A stretch of DNA of 64,000 nt from an uncultured Carboxylicivirga sp. (GTDB lineage Bacteria > Bacteroidota > Bacteroidia > Bacteroidales > Marinilabiliaceae). Below the pieces are notes generated by a model. It was not told where the DNA came from. It saw nothing but the letters and a program-made list of their open reading frames with translations, and did no database searches. Position numbers and translations under genes: made by a program. The DNA lies in NCBI RefSeq assembly GCF_963668385.1, contig NZ_OY764327.1:62001-126000 (forward strand), read 5' to 3'. This document shows positions 36,470-46,623 of the stretch, piece by piece (position 1 is the first letter of the stretch; each line of letters starts with the position of its first letter).

Positions 36470-37471
36470 ATGGCAACATATAGCAACAAACCATTGGTAG
36501 AGCAAAGGGCTGATCCTTTTGCATACAGGCACACCGATGGATATTACTACTTCACAGGCTCGGTACCTACTTATGATCGAATCGAATTGAGAAGATCAAA
36601 AACATTGGAAGGATTGCAAAGCGCCGAAACCTTTGATGTTTGGTTCAAACACGATTCGGGTCCGATGAGTCGTCATATTTGGGCACCTGAGATTCATTAT
36701 CTCGATGGCAAATGGTACGTATATTTTGCAGCCAGCGAAGAAGACGACATTTGGGCTTTACGTCCGTATGTACTGGAATGTAAAGGTCAGGACCCACTAA
36801 AAGATGAGTGGGTTGAGTTGGGTATGATGCAAGCTGCCGATGGTGATGAAAAATCATTTATCGACTTTTCGTTAGATGCGACCATCTTCGAAAATAACGG
36901 TAAGCGTTATTTCTGCTGGGCCGAAAAAACAGGAGGACAATTTGCAGCATCTAACCTTTATTTAGCCGAGATGGAATCGCCTATCAAGCTAAAAACAGTG
37001 CAGTTTATGCTTACCACACCTGATTACGATTGGGAACGAATCGATTTTTGGGTAAATGAGGGTCCCGCTGTCATTAAAAATAATGGGAAGATTTTCATTA
37101 CTTTTTCGGCAAGTGCAACCGGAGCCTGCTACTGTATGGGCGTAATGGAAGCTGATGAAAATGCAGATTTACTAGATCGCAACTCTTGGAAAAAATCGAG
37201 ATATCCGGTACTTGAAACCGATTACGATAAAGAAATATATGGCCCCGGCCACAATAGCTTTACCGTTGCCGAAGATGGCGTAACACCATTGTGTATATAC
37301 CATGCCCGCGATTACGAGAAAGCCGTAGGTGATCCTACAGTGGTTCCTAAAACCGATACTCGTCCGTTGGAAGAAATAGTGGCTGATCCATTATACGATC
37401 CAAACCGTCATGCAAGAGTATTGGAAGTAAAATTTGATACCGACGGAAGACCCGTTTTTGAATTTAACTAA
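36470..37471 (+). CDS. GH43 glycosidase, cytoplasmic (arabinofuranosidase or xylosidase)
   Basis: A 333-residue GH43 enzyme without signal peptide, so it works on sugars imported by the symporter just upstream (gap of one base). Catalytic candidates are Asp16 in EQRADPFAYR, an Asp in FSLDATIFE, and Glu in FWVNEGPAVIK. The N-terminal part (RHIWAPEIHYLDGKWYVYFA) is typical of exo-acting alpha-L-arabinofuranosidase subfamilies. It is only distantly like the GH43 at 1625-2596, which points to a different linkage. A strong terminator follows. Confidence 0.92.
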   Translation: MATYSNKPLVEQRADPFAYRHTDGYYYFTGSVPTYDRIELRRSKTLEGLQSAETFDVWFKHDSGPMSRHIWAPEIHYLDGKWYVYFAASEEDDIWALRPYVLECKGQDPLKDEWVELGMMQAADGDEKSFIDFSLDATIFENNGKRYFCWAEKTGGQFAASNLYLAEMESPIKLKTVQFMLTTPDYDWERIDFWVNEGPAVIKNNGKIFITFSASATGACYCMGVMEADENADLLDRNSWKKSRYPVLETDYDKEIYGPGHNSFTVAEDGVTPLCIYHARDYEKAVGDPTVVPKTDTRPLEEIVADPLYDPNRHARVLEVKFDTDGRPVFEFN

Positions 37472-37517
37472 AAGGTCTCCATAGGGTGATCTGGTTCAAA
37501 TAGATTCTCGTAGTGTT

Positions 37518-37544
37518 AAAGGTGGAGCAATCCACCTTTTTTTT
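37518..37544 (+). terminator. Terminator of the symporter-GH43 operon
   Basis: AAAGGTGGA and TCCACCTTT form a perfect nine-pair stem with the loop GCAA, followed by further T. Confidence 0.9.
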
Positions 37545-37597
37545 GCCCTTTTGTTTGATGACTAACTAGCCAGATCATCTAAAAACAATAATTCTTC

Positions 37598-37605
37598 TAT
37601 CTTTG
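37598..37605 (+). promoter_or_regulatory. -7 promoter element before the DUF3109 gene
   Basis: TATCTTTG matches TAnnTTTG exactly, 25 bases before the start codon. The -33 element is not obvious. Confidence 0.5.
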
Positions 37606-37629
37606 CAACTTCAAATCAATTAATAGAAA

Positions 37630-38211
37630 ATGGTTCAGATAGATGATAAAATAGTTAGTACTGATGTTTTTACCAAACGCTTTGTTTGTAACTTATCGGT
37701 ATGTAAAGGTGAGTGCTGTGTTGAAGGAGAGTCGGGTGCTCCGTTAGAAGAGGAAGAAACAGCTATTTTAGAAGAAATCTATCCGATTGTAAAACCTTAT
37801 TTAAGCCCCAAAGCCATTGAAGAAATTGAAAAACAAGGCAAATGGGTAATTGATATGGATGGCGACAAAGTAACACCTATCATCAATGGTAAGGAATGTG
37901 TTTATACTTATTTTGATGAGGAAGGTATTTGCAAATGTGCCATCGATAAAGCTCATCAGGAAGGTAAGATTGATTTTAAAAAACCTATTTCATGTCACCT
38001 CTATCCTATCCGTGTTGCCAAATATCCCGATTTCGAAGCATTAAATTATCATACCTGGCCTATTTGTGCTCCTGCTCGCGAGTTGGGAGGTCAGTTAGGT
38101 GTGCCCATATTCCGATTCCTAAAAGAACCTATCATCCGCAAATACGGAGAAGCTTTTTACGATGAATTGGTTGATGTAGAAAAGACATTAAAAGAACAGG
38201 GGATGATTTAA
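37630..38211 (+). CDS. DUF3109 cysteine-rich protein
   Basis: A 193-residue cytoplasmic protein of the DUF3109 family, well conserved in Bacteroidota. Eight or more cysteines form clusters that recall YkgJ-type zinc/iron-binding proteins: CNLSVCKGECC at about 20-30, CVYTYFDEEGICKCAI at about 98-113, CHLYPIRV near 130, and WPICAP near 150. A metal or Fe-S site is likely, but no activity is established. It is a single gene with its own -7 element, and is followed by an unrelated secreted protein gene. Confidence 0.85.
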   Translation: MVQIDDKIVSTDVFTKRFVCNLSVCKGECCVEGESGAPLEEEETAILEEIYPIVKPYLSPKAIEEIEKQGKWVIDMDGDKVTPIINGKECVYTYFDEEGICKCAIDKAHQEGKIDFKKPISCHLYPIRVAKYPDFEALNYHTWPICAPARELGGQLGVPIFRFLKEPIIRKYGEAFYDELVDVEKTLKEQGMI

Positions 38212-38323
38212 ATAGTCAGAGTTATACTGATTAGTAAATCAACGTATTATTTTATTAATCAGACTGTAACTTTTGTGTTTTGTTTAAGTAAACAGCCTAA
38301 CACTTAAACTAAAACACATCTTT

Positions 38324-40033
38324 ATGAATAAATTTTTGCTAATTGTGTTAACATTAGTGTTAACATCTTCTTTATTTGCTCAAAAACCGGAAAAAATAAA
38401 GTACAAAGGCTATTTCAATAACATTCCGGCATATCAATTAAAAATCGACGGTTACTCTACAACCTACAATATCCCCGAATGGGCCAGAGAGATAATTACT
38501 AAAGACACCTTAGACCTGCAATTAAAAGGTTTTAATACAGGAAGTGATCTTACCATTGTCTTTTATTGTTCCGAACCTCAAATTAAAGCTACAGTAGAGG
38601 AAGAAACTAATACCGTAAATAATCAAAAGGTTACTTCATATTACTCATTAGTAACCGCCACTTCCGAAAACCGACTGTTAATACTTAATAAAGATGGTTT
38701 ACCTGTTGAGATAATTACTACAGAACCAGATTTAACCTGGGCTAATCAAAAAGGCTTTAAAAAAGGTAACCGAGCCGATGCAGCCAAAGAATTAGAAAGT
38801 GCAAAAAAATCGTCGAGCGAAAAAGTAAGAAAAGGTTATTTTAAAGCTTTGACAAAAGCATACCAGGAAGAACTGGATAACAGATACAGCCATTTCCAAC
38901 GCTTAGAAACCATGCGCGTTTTTTCAATAAAAGCAAAGAAATTTGATTATAACGATTTTAACGAAGCTACACAAACATTCGTCGATGCAACAAGTAGCTC
39001 TGACCTTAACTCTGAATCTAATATCGAAAAAATCAATGCTGCCATAAATATCTGGAAAGAGTATGAAAACCAATATCAACCAGGTAAAAAAACTAAAGTA
39101 TGCGATAATAACATTGATGAGATCTATTTTAACCTTAGCATGGGATACCTTGCTCGTGGACAAGGTGAAGAATTAAAACAATACTGGAAAAAATGCCAGG
39201 CAATTAAAGGCAATTACACTGCCGAAGGCTATGCTCAGAACTATTTACCTAAGATGATAGAAAATTACAATATTTACTTAGTTAAAAAAGATGAACCTTT
39301 TAAACCATTGGATTTATCTAATCCTGAACAGAAATATAATAATATGATCCTTCTTAAAGGATTCCTTAATTTCTACTTTACGCAAAAACATGGTAACCTG
39401 GGCGTTATTGCTGATTACTTTCCTTCTCAACCTCAATACGTAAACTCTGTAAAAACAACTAAAACATATGATGAAGGAACCAAGGAAACAATCAAACAAA
39501 CCTATGCTCCATATGGCAAATTAACCAATATGGTTTATACCGTTGAAGGTGGTATGAATGATGATAAAACCCGAACTTATCAATTTCATTATTCTAAAGA
39601 TGTAGTTACTGAAGTTATCTTAAACGGTAATTCCAGATTGTTTGAAATAAGTTACGAAAACGGTGATATTTCACAAATACAGCATTTATATTCAAATAAC
39701 AGAAAGATTGTGTATAAGTTCTCGAAAACAGAACCTGGTAAAACGGAGATTAAAATCACTATGGTTGATGGAGATAAGAGCCAGGAAAGTAAACGTGCTA
39801 ATTGGATAAAATACGATGAAAATTACAATGTTACAGGCATGTATTTCTCACCTTTTAGTACACGCGAAATTAAATATGATTCAAATGGTAATATTATTGA
39901 ATTAACAGCTTCCAATCTGGCTGATAATCTGGTAACAGCTCCATTCACTATCACTACTGATGAAAAAGGCAATGCTACCAAATCAGAAACCAAAGGAATG
40001 ATAGCAACCAGTAGTTTTGAATATATATTTTAA
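38324..40033 (+). CDS. Hypothetical exported protein with YD-like C-terminal repeats
   Basis: A 569-residue exported protein (signal MNKFLLIVLTLVLTSSLFAQ). The middle third is helical, with a TPR-like look (NIDEIYFNLSMGYLARGQGEELKQY). The C-terminal third has short beta-hairpin repeats with YD-type rhythm (YSKDVVTEVILNGN, ISYENGDISQIQHLYSN, IKYDSNGNIIELTASN). I do not recognise a named family. A single gene converging on gpmI, with a shared bidirectional terminator. Envelope location is likely; function unknown. Confidence 0.75.
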   Translation: MNKFLLIVLTLVLTSSLFAQKPEKIKYKGYFNNIPAYQLKIDGYSTTYNIPEWAREIITKDTLDLQLKGFNTGSDLTIVFYCSEPQIKATVEEETNTVNNQKVTSYYSLVTATSENRLLILNKDGLPVEIITTEPDLTWANQKGFKKGNRADAAKELESAKKSSSEKVRKGYFKALTKAYQEELDNRYSHFQRLETMRVFSIKAKKFDYNDFNEATQTFVDATSSSDLNSESNIEKINAAINIWKEYENQYQPGKKTKVCDNNIDEIYFNLSMGYLARGQGEELKQYWKKCQAIKGNYTAEGYAQNYLPKMIENYNIYLVKKDEPFKPLDLSNPEQKYNNMILLKGFLNFYFTQKHGNLGVIADYFPSQPQYVNSVKTTKTYDEGTKETIKQTYAPYGKLTNMVYTVEGGMNDDKTRTYQFHYSKDVVTEVILNGNSRLFEISYENGDISQIQHLYSNNRKIVYKFSKTEPGKTEIKITMVDGDKSQESKRANWIKYDENYNVTGMYFSPFSTREIKYDSNGNIIELTASNLADNLVTAPFTITTDEKGNATKSETKGMIATSSFEYIF

Positions 40034-40052
40034 AAGCAAATACTTATAATAT

Positions 40053-40084
40053 AAAAAAACGGCAGCCCTATGGACTGCCGTTTT
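40053..40084. terminator. Bidirectional terminator between convergent genes
   Basis: A run of A, then ACGGCAG, a nine-base loop, CTGCCGT and TTT. It serves both the plus-strand secreted-protein gene and the minus-strand gpmI gene. Confidence 0.85.
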
Positions 40085-40105
40085 CTATATCTGGAAAGCT
40101 AATAA

Positions 40106-41620
40106 TTAGCTTAATTTAATTAATGATTTACCTGTCATTGCAGCTGGTTGTTCAACACCCATCAACTGAAGGATAGATGGAGCAACATCAGCCAATACAC
40201 CATTTGAAACTTCACCTTTTTGTTCAGTTACCCAAACAAATGGTACTGGGTTTAATGAGTGAGCTGTGTTTGGCGAACCATCAGCATTAACAGCATTATC
40301 AGCATTACCGTGGTCAGCAATAATAATAGCTTCGTAATCATTTGCTTTAGCTGCTTCAATTACGCTTTCAACACATGAATCTACTGCGCCAACCGCTTTT
40401 TCAATAGCTTCGTAAACTCCGGTATGTCCAACCATATCGCCGTTTGCAAAGTTCAAACAGATAAAGTCATATTTTTTGTTGTTTAACTCAGCTACCACTT
40501 TATCCTTTACTTCGTAAGCACTCATTTCTGGCTGCAAGTCGTAAGTTGCCACTTTAGGTGAGTTAACCAAAATACGATCTTCTCCTTCGAAAACAGCCTC
40601 GCGACCACCAGAGAAGAAGAATGTAACGTGCGCATATTTTTCAGTTTCGGCAATACGTAATTGCTTCAAACCTGCTTTTGAAACAACTTCTCCAATTGTT
40701 TCTTTTACGTTTTCTTTATCGAAAAGAATATGTAATCCTTCGAAAGTTGCATCATAAGGAACCATTGTACAATAGTGCAATGGAATAGTTTTCATACCAT
40801 TCTCAGGCATATCTTTTTGAGTTAAAGCAATGGTTAACTCTTTAGCACGGTCGTTACGGAAGTTGAAGAAAATAACTACATCACCTTCTTCTATTTTACC
40901 GTTAACAGAAGTATTAACAATAGGCTTGATAAACTCATCAGTTACTTCAGCATCATATGAAGCCTGAATAGCATCTAATACATTAGTAGTTTCTGAACCA
41001 ACACCTGATACCATTACGTCGTAAGCTTCTTTAACACGCTCCCAACGATTATCGCGGTCCATCGCGTAATAACGACCAGTAACAGTTGCAACAGCACCGG
41101 TTGATTTATCCATGTGATTCAATAACTCAGTCATGAAACCTTTACCACTGCGTGGATCAGTATCACGACCATCCATGAATGCATGTACAAATACATCATT
41201 TAAATCGTATGATTTTGCTACATCCAACAAAGTGTGGATATGATCCTGGCTACTGTGTACACCACCTTTACTCATCAAACCTAGTAAGTGTACTTTTTTA
41301 CCGCTTTCTTTAGCGTAAGCATAAGCTTCAGACAATGCTTTGTTTTCAGCAATTGAACCATCAGCACAAGCACGGTTGATTTTTACCAAATCCTGGTATA
41401 CCACACGACCTGCACCAATGTTTAAGTGACCTACTTCAGAGTTACCCATCTGACCGTCAGGTAAACCAACATTTTCGCCAGAAGCTTGTAATTCTGAATA
41501 AGGATATTTAGCTAATAATGAATCCCAGTAAGGAGTTTCTACTTGTGAAATTACGTCTGATTTGGATTTATCTCCAAATCCCCATCCGTCTAAAATGACA
41601 AGAATCGTCTTTTTACTCAT
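40106..41620 (-). CDS. gpmI: 2,3-bisphosphoglycerate-independent phosphoglycerate mutase
   Basis: A 504-residue glycolytic enzyme that interconverts 3- and 2-phosphoglycerate through a phosphoserine intermediate and two manganese ions. Asp11 (ILDGWGFG) and catalytic Ser61 (MGNSEVGH) are in place; [44 protein letters not shown] and IADHGNAD complete the metal and substrate sites. Length is standard. A -7 element is visible upstream on the minus strand. Confidence 0.97.
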   Translation of the reverse strand: MSKKTILVILDGWGFGDKSKSDVISQVETPYWDSLLAKYPYSELQASGENVGLPDGQMGNSEVGHLNIGAGRVVYQDLVKINRACADGSIAENKALSEAYAYAKESGKKVHLLGLMSKGGVHSSQDHIHTLLDVAKSYDLNDVFVHAFMDGRDTDPRSGKGFMTELLNHMDKSTGAVATVTGRYYAMDRDNRWERVKEAYDVMVSGVGSETTNVLDAIQASYDAEVTDEFIKPIVNTSVNGKIEEGDVVIFFNFRNDRAKELTIALTQKDMPENGMKTIPLHYCTMVPYDATFEGLHILFDKENVKETIGEVVSKAGLKQLRIAETEKYAHVTFFFSGGREAVFEGEDRILVNSPKVATYDLQPEMSAYEVKDKVVAELNNKKYDFICLNFANGDMVGHTGVYEAIEKAVGAVDSCVESVIEAAKANDYEAIIIADHGNADNAVNADGSPNTAHSLNPVPFVWVTEQKGEVSNGVLADVAPSILQLMGVEQPAAMTGKSLIKLS

Positions 41621-41677
41621 GTTATGATATTTTATTTTTCTATATTCTTTTCTTTCTGTCTATTATAAAAAGCTGCG

Positions 41678-41685
41678 CAAAAATA
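41678..41685 (-). promoter_or_regulatory. -7 promoter element of gpmI
   Basis: On the minus strand TATTTTTG matches TAnnTTTG, 57 bases upstream of the gpmI start. The -33 element is weak. Confidence 0.4.
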
Positions 41686-41833
41686 CTTAATTAGTATTCA
41701 ATGTAAAAATGTACAGCCATTTAAATAACGATAGTTTTGCATTCAGAAGAAAAACAACTACAAATACCTTTGGTTTATTGTCGGTAATGATTTTAACGTT
41801 AATTCTTCTTAATAAAATATTGAATGAAGAGGC

Positions 41834-41867
41834 AAAAAAAATGAGCAAACAATTATAGTCTGCTCAT
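41834..41867 (-). terminator. Terminator on the minus strand
   Basis: ATGAGCA (41841-41847) and TGCTCAT (41861-41867) pair across a 13-base loop; on the minus strand seven T follow. It lies 23 bases after the small frame at 41890-42081, which supports transcription there. Confidence 0.65.
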
Positions 41868-41889
41868 CCTTAAACTCATATTTTAAAAT

Positions 41890-42081
41890 TCACTTTCTTG
41901 CAAAAATCGGATACAGTAAAAAATACCGACTAGTTAAATAATACTTTCTAAAAACAGGGGCTTCAATCCATCCCAACTTCACAAAAATCGCCGTAATAAT
42001 AAGTATTGTAAGCATTGTATTCTTAGATTTATTGGTTACTGTCTGGGTAGTAAAACGTCGATATAAATAGAAAAGTTTCAA
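41890..42081 (-). CDS. Possible 63-residue membrane protein
   Basis: A short frame with a hydrophobic helix in the middle (MLTILIITAIFVKLGWI) and basic flanks (NKSKN before, RKYYLTSRY after). I recognise no family. The argument for it is the terminator 23 bases downstream in the right orientation with no other gene that it could serve. Translation could also start at the internal Met of MLTIL. Low certainty. Confidence 0.35.
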   Translation of the reverse strand: MKLFYLYRRFTTQTVTNKSKNTMLTILIITAIFVKLGWIEAPVFRKYYLTSRYFLLYPIFARK

Positions 42082-42168
42082 GGTTTTATAGCAATTAAAT
42101 TTAATTAACAGATGCTAACTTTTTTATTGAGAAGTAGATGAAATTATAGTAATAATGCGAATCAACAG

Positions 42169-42342
42169 TTGAACCCACTTTGGGGTTCTTTATAATACGT
42201 TCATATATCACGGGTTCCACCCGCGGCTATTCATATTAAATCCTTTCAGAATTTATAAATGTTCGAAGGACATTAACAATAATAGCCCCGTGCGGAGCGC
42301 GGGGAGTATCGTTTAAAAAAAGTACAACCCCGGAAGTGGGTT
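42169..42342. repeat. MITE-like element with nested inverted repeats
   Basis: A 174-base unit bounded by imperfect inverted repeats: TTGAACCCACTTTGGGGTT at 42169-42187 and AACCCCGGAAGTGGGTT at 42326-42342. Inside, GGCTATT (42225-42231) pairs with AATAGCC (42281-42287), next to CACGGG/CCCCGTG and GCGCGGGG words. The GC content is well above the surroundings. It is non-coding; an 80-codon frame across it has no protein-like pattern. It resembles small mobile repeats seen in Bacteroidota. Confidence 0.65.
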
Positions 42343-42484
42343 GAATAGTAATTATTAAATAGTTTGGACTATTATTCCCAATCAACTCAAACTTCTGCCT
42401 TCTGGCTATATTACTAATCAACCAACAATATTTTAATACCTCAACTAACATTACTATTTTCATGCTCTGAAAAAACAACTAAGC

Positions 42485-43147
42485 ATGGATGTAAAAATTG
42501 AAGCAAGCTGGAAAGAGTTATTAAATGATGAGTTTGAAAAAGATTACTTCAAGAATCTGACGGACTTTGTAAGAAGTGAGTATCAATCACAAACCATCTT
42601 TCCGCCTGCTGCCAAAATATTTAACGCCTTTGATCTGTGCCCGGTTGAATCAACCCGAGTTGTAATTTTAGGACAAGATCCTTATCATGGCCCCGGACAA
42701 GCTCACGGACTTTGTTTTTCGGTAAACGATGGAGTAAAAATTCCTCCATCGCTAGTAAACATTTATAAAGAGATTAATGCCGATCTGGGAAAATCCATTC
42801 CAACCAGCGGAAATCTGGAACGGTGGGCCAAACAAGGAGTTTTACTCTTAAATGCCACCTTAACAGTAAGAGCCCATCAGGCAGGTTCGCATCAAAAAAA
42901 AGGATGGGAACAATTTACCGATAGCGTAATCAAAACAATAGCTGAAGAAAGAGAAAATGTCGTATTTCTGCTGTGGGGTGCTTATGCCATTAAAAAATCA
43001 GCATTAATTGATAAAAGCAAACATCTGATTTTAACTTCTCCTCACCCATCACCTCTATCTGCTCACAGAGGCTTTTTAGGAAACAAGCATTTTAGTAAAG
43101 CCAATGAATATTTGGCTGCGAAAGGTTTAAACCCAATTGAGTGGTAG
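42485..43147 (+). CDS. ung: Uracil-DNA glycosylase
   Basis: A 220-residue family 1 uracil-DNA glycosylase that removes uracil from DNA at the start of base-excision repair. Catalytic Asp65 is in GQDPYHGPGQAHG, the uracil-binding Phe in LCFSV, the LLNATLTV strand is present, and the leucine-loop motif HPSPLSAHRGF is near 188-198. Full length and intact. It stands alone next to the palindromic element. Confidence 0.97.
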   Translation: MDVKIEASWKELLNDEFEKDYFKNLTDFVRSEYQSQTIFPPAAKIFNAFDLCPVESTRVVILGQDPYHGPGQAHGLCFSVNDGVKIPPSLVNIYKEINADLGKSIPTSGNLERWAKQGVLLLNATLTVRAHQAGSHQKKGWEQFTDSVIKTIAEERENVVFLLWGAYAIKKSALIDKSKHLILTSPHPSPLSAHRGFLGNKHFSKANEYLAAKGLNPIEW

Positions 43148-43568
43148 TTTTCTTAAGTTAGGCAGTTTTTAGGCAGAAGGCAGTAGAACCCTCTGCCATA
43201 TTTTTGTGCTACTACAATAGATGAATTTGTTATTACTTAAGGTCTCCTTCAACAAGCTCAGACAGCGCTGTATCTAATCCCTACAATTGAAAATTGGTCA
43301 ATTGTAAAATCGAATAATTACATCGGTCTTTCATCAGTGCTTGGTAAAAAGTGCCTAGTGCTATGAATCATCACCAATTCTGAAATCAAACTGTAGTTTT
43401 TTTGTACATAATACCCTGAGCACTTAATACAAGCTGTGATCCACTATAATATAATGTGACTTGTTTTTCAATTGAACAACTCGACAATTCAACATCTAAA
43501 CATCATATATTTTAAATCCCTCTAATTTCTATCTCCTAACAGCTAATTTCTGCTTAATGGTTTAATCT
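43148..43568. other. Intergenic region with a weak terminator
   Basis: GGCAGA at 43172-43177 pairs with TCTGCC at 43192-43197, followed by ATATTTTT, a weak terminator for ung. The rest is AT-rich with degenerate CAATTG words and the phrase AGTGCTTGGTAAAAAGTGCC then TAGTGCT near 43335-43362. No gene is seen. Confidence 0.45.
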
Positions 43569-43982
43569 CTAATCTTCCCTCTTGTTAATAACATTCTCAA
43601 ACGCCTTAACAATATCTTCGCTCACAGCCAGTTTTCCATTAATCAAGCTGGTTGTAGTAATTACTCCCTTCAAACAAAGCTTCTCGTCAGATAAACGATA
43701 AATATCCTGATAGAAAATATACTTTACTCCTTTATGCTCCACTCGGGTGCGCACCACAAATTTATCATTACTACTCAAAGGTGTTTTATAAGCTAAATCG
43801 GCACGTGCCACAACAGCTACCACCCCTTTATCGAACAGTGCTTTAAAATTCAATCCTATTGTATCTAAAAACTCATGACGTGTATGCTCCAGGTAATTCT
43901 GATAAACCGAATTATTAACAATCCCTTGCAGATCACATTCATAATCGCGTACCTTAAATTCCAGCTCAAAATCGTAATTCAT
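43569..43982 (-). CDS. Acyl-CoA thioesterase, YbgC/4-hydroxybenzoyl-CoA thioesterase type
   Basis: A 137-residue single hot-dog-fold thioesterase. The conserved active-site segment is DYECDLQGIVNNSVYQNYLE near 13-32, where the usual acidic residue before G-(I/V)-V-(H/N)-(N) is Asp at 17 followed by LQG, close to the D-x-x-G-V pattern of the YbgC branch. The usual Tyr/Asn set is kept. It hydrolyses acyl-CoA thioesters; the substrate cannot be told. No operon partners: the next gene upstream is on the same strand but 188 bases away. Confidence 0.88.
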   Translation of the reverse strand: MNYDFELEFKVRDYECDLQGIVNNSVYQNYLEHTRHEFLDTIGLNFKALFDKGVVAVVARADLAYKTPLSSNDKFVVRTRVEHKGVKYIFYQDIYRLSDEKLCLKGVITTTSLINGKLAVSEDIVKAFENVINKRED

Positions 43983-44169
43983 TAATACAACTTTATATTA
44001 TTAACATCAATTAAGTTAATACTCTATCAAATATTTAGATATTATTTAAAAACAAAATATTTTCACACCATTATCAAATCGCGCCAATTTTACATTTACA
44101 AAAGAATATTCATTTCGACCTTATTGCAATTATCAATAGTTATCAGGTCTTTAAGATTCTATCATCTAG

Positions 44170-46572
44170 TTATTCTTTCGAAACAGAATATAAATGCAAA
44201 TCGCGCTGTGGGAAAGGAATGGTAATATTAGCCTCTTTAAAGGCATTATCAATAGCCACACCAACATCACTTTTAACGGCTAATCCATCATCAAAATGCG
44301 TCCAGAACATCACTCTAAAATCAAGCGAACTATCACCAAACCCTTTAAAAACAATAAACGGTTTAGGATTTTTCATTACTCCTTTTTGTTCCGAAACCAC
44401 TTTATCTAAAATATCAAGAACCATTTTTAAATCTGTTCCATAGCTTACACCAACTGCTATTTCCTGTCTTCTTCTGCGATCTGACAGAGTCCAGTTAACC
44501 ATTTCGTTTGAAATAAGATTTCCATTGGGTACAATAACCTCTGCCCCATCAAACGTACGAATCACACTGGCTCGAATACCAATTTCCTTCACCTCTCCCA
44601 TCAAATCTAAGCTACTTATTTGAAGTACATCTCCAACCTGAATCGGACGCTCGAAAGCCAAAATCAATCCAGACACCAGATTATTGAATATATTTTGTAA
44701 TCCGAATCCAATACCAACACCTAAAGCACCAAAAATAATGGTTATATTACTAATGTCGATATCCGCAGCTCCAAATGCGAGAATAAACCCGAACCCAAGT
44801 AACAATAACCTAACTAACATTGAAATAGCACCTCCAATACCCCGTGGCATTTCAAAATGAGTATAAACTTCATCTTCTAGAACAAATCTTATAAACTTTG
44901 ATATGTACAGAGTAATCGAAATAGTAATGACAAAAGCCACTATATTGCCTAAAGAGATACTTACAGAACCCAACTCCAATTTACGGGTTAGCACAGAAGC
45001 AACCCAATCGTAAACAGGCGAATATATTAGATAACTTTTAGCAGATATAACTATCCAATAAATGATTGCACTATAAGTAATAATCTTAGATAACCATTTT
45101 AATATTTCTTCAGGATACGTACGAAAGATATGTAAATCAACCAATAATCGGTGTTGCACCACAAGCTCGAAAAGACTCTTAATTACCTCAACAGATGAGA
45201 AAATAAGTAATCCCCCAAACACTAACATAATAGCACCATTGAATAAAACGATGGATAAATAACTATTACCTATTGCATTTATTAGTACCGAAAGAATTAC
45301 AGATACCATTCCAATAAACAAAACCTTAAGACTAAATAACTTTAATTCGTCATGCGAATCTTTTTTATTCTTCCTTAACCAACTCCATAACGAAACAAAA
45401 GTAAAAGCTGCTAATATTCCATTCACCAAAACCACTAACCTACTCAAAAGAGGCAAATTACTAGATAAATCCGTGAGAATTAGTAGCAAAAATATACCTG
45501 TTGACCAATAAAAAAATCGAATTGGCAATTGTGGCCACACATAAGGCAAAATACGGAGTAATGGTATCATCAGCAACAACCTGATTAAATCCTTCATCTC
45601 AGGCTGCAAATCTGGAATAAAAATAAAAACAAATAAACTTGCAAATAAGAAGGATGATGAAATAGATTTTGAAATAAAGATAAGAGGCAATTTTATAGAA
45701 GAGCATTCCATAAGCTCATCCTGGGTCCTCAATTTTTTTCTAATAAATACAAAAAATGAAAAGATTAGAATGAAAATAATCACATAGATTATTAGAGTAT
45801 GAATCAATACATTTTTATGACTAACTACTGATAATTTTCTTAATTCAAAAGATCGAACCATTCTATTTTTTAAAGAAACGGTATCGCTCTCATTAGTAAA
45901 CACCGACCATAATGGAGGACTATCTGTAGAATAAATCTGGGTTCTAAAGCGCTCCAAAACGGCATTAACATCCGTTACCACTTCATCCAGAAATAATATA
46001 GCACTGGTTATTTCATCTTGTCGGGTTAAAGCAATAGTGTTCTGTTTATTTATTTCACTATTCAGCTTTTCTAAATCTGTTATATTGGATTTTATTCGTT
46101 CTATAACACGATCTGGAGTAACTTGCCTATTCTGATTTTGAAGCGTTTTCTGCCATTTATCAATTAATCCCTGCACCTCATTTCTATTCAAATTTAATTG
46201 TGTTGAAATAGAGGCAAGTTGTTTTCTTGCTTCATCTAATTGTGATTTCAAACCAGCTAATTTTACTCTCAAATCATCAGCCTGTCTGTAATCTATATTG
46301 TTCAGTGATTCTTTTGAAACTGATTTCCGATAAGTAGCTACCGTTTTTAAACGTTTTAGGGTAAGAGAATCAATCTCTTCCTTTTGTTGATAACTATCCA
46401 GCTGGCTATTAACATTACGAATTAAAGCCTGTGTTTTTTCAGTTTCACTACCAATACTCACCGTTGAAAAATAACCAACTTCGGTGTCAATACTATCTTT
46501 CCCAAACAAATTAACTTGTGCACTTCCAACAGTACTTAATAGTAGAGATAAGCTGATCAAACAAGCTCTCAT
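44170..46572 (-). CDS. Large MscS-family mechanosensitive channel
   Basis: An 800-residue MscS-like channel, much longer than E. coli MscS (286). The ATG at 46572 gives a clean signal peptide (MRACLISLSLLLSTVGSAQ); a start at 46593 would add seven residues. Order: signal, periplasmic coiled-coil region (about 35-200), about ten membrane helices (about 255-590), and the conserved pore-lining helix and beta domain (FGALGVGIGFGLQNIFNNLV, AFERPIQVGDVLQI, VRTFDGAEVIVPNG). It opens on membrane tension and lets ions and osmolytes out. The CHAT-protease gene ends 51 bases upstream on the same strand, so both may share a transcript. Confidence 0.9.
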   Translation of the reverse strand: MRACLISLSLLLSTVGSAQVNLFGKDSIDTEVGYFSTVSIGSETEKTQALIRNVNSQLDSYQQKEEIDSLTLKRLKTVATYRKSVSKESLNNIDYRQADDLRVKLAGLKSQLDEARKQLASISTQLNLNRNEVQGLIDKWQKTLQNQNRQVTPDRVIERIKSNITDLEKLNSEINKQNTIALTRQDEITSAILFLDEVVTDVNAVLERFRTQIYSTDSPPLWSVFTNESDTVSLKNRMVRSFELRKLSVVSHKNVLIHTLIIYVIIFILIFSFFVFIRKKLRTQDELMECSSIKLPLIFISKSISSSFLFASLFVFIFIPDLQPEMKDLIRLLLMIPLLRILPYVWPQLPIRFFYWSTGIFLLLILTDLSSNLPLLSRLVVLVNGILAAFTFVSLWSWLRKNKKDSHDELKLFSLKVLFIGMVSVILSVLINAIGNSYLSIVLFNGAIMLVFGGLLIFSSVEVIKSLFELVVQHRLLVDLHIFRTYPEEILKWLSKIITYSAIIYWIVISAKSYLIYSPVYDWVASVLTRKLELGSVSISLGNIVAFVITISITLYISKFIRFVLEDEVYTHFEMPRGIGGAISMLVRLLLLGFGFILAFGAADIDISNITIIFGALGVGIGFGLQNIFNNLVSGLILAFERPIQVGDVLQISSLDLMGEVKEIGIRASVIRTFDGAEVIVPNGNLISNEMVNWTLSDRRRRQEIAVGVSYGTDLKMVLDILDKVVSEQKGVMKNPKPFIVFKGFGDSSLDFRVMFWTHFDDGLAVKSDVGVAIDNAFKEANITIPFPQRDLHLYSVSKE

Positions 46573-46623
46573 AACTTTATATTTTATCACCATAAAGTTT
46601 TATAAGTTTAAAAGTGTAATACC

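Noticed and set aside
42236-42478. 80-codon minus-strand frame
   Set aside because: It runs through the inverted-repeat element before ung and shows no protein-like features.
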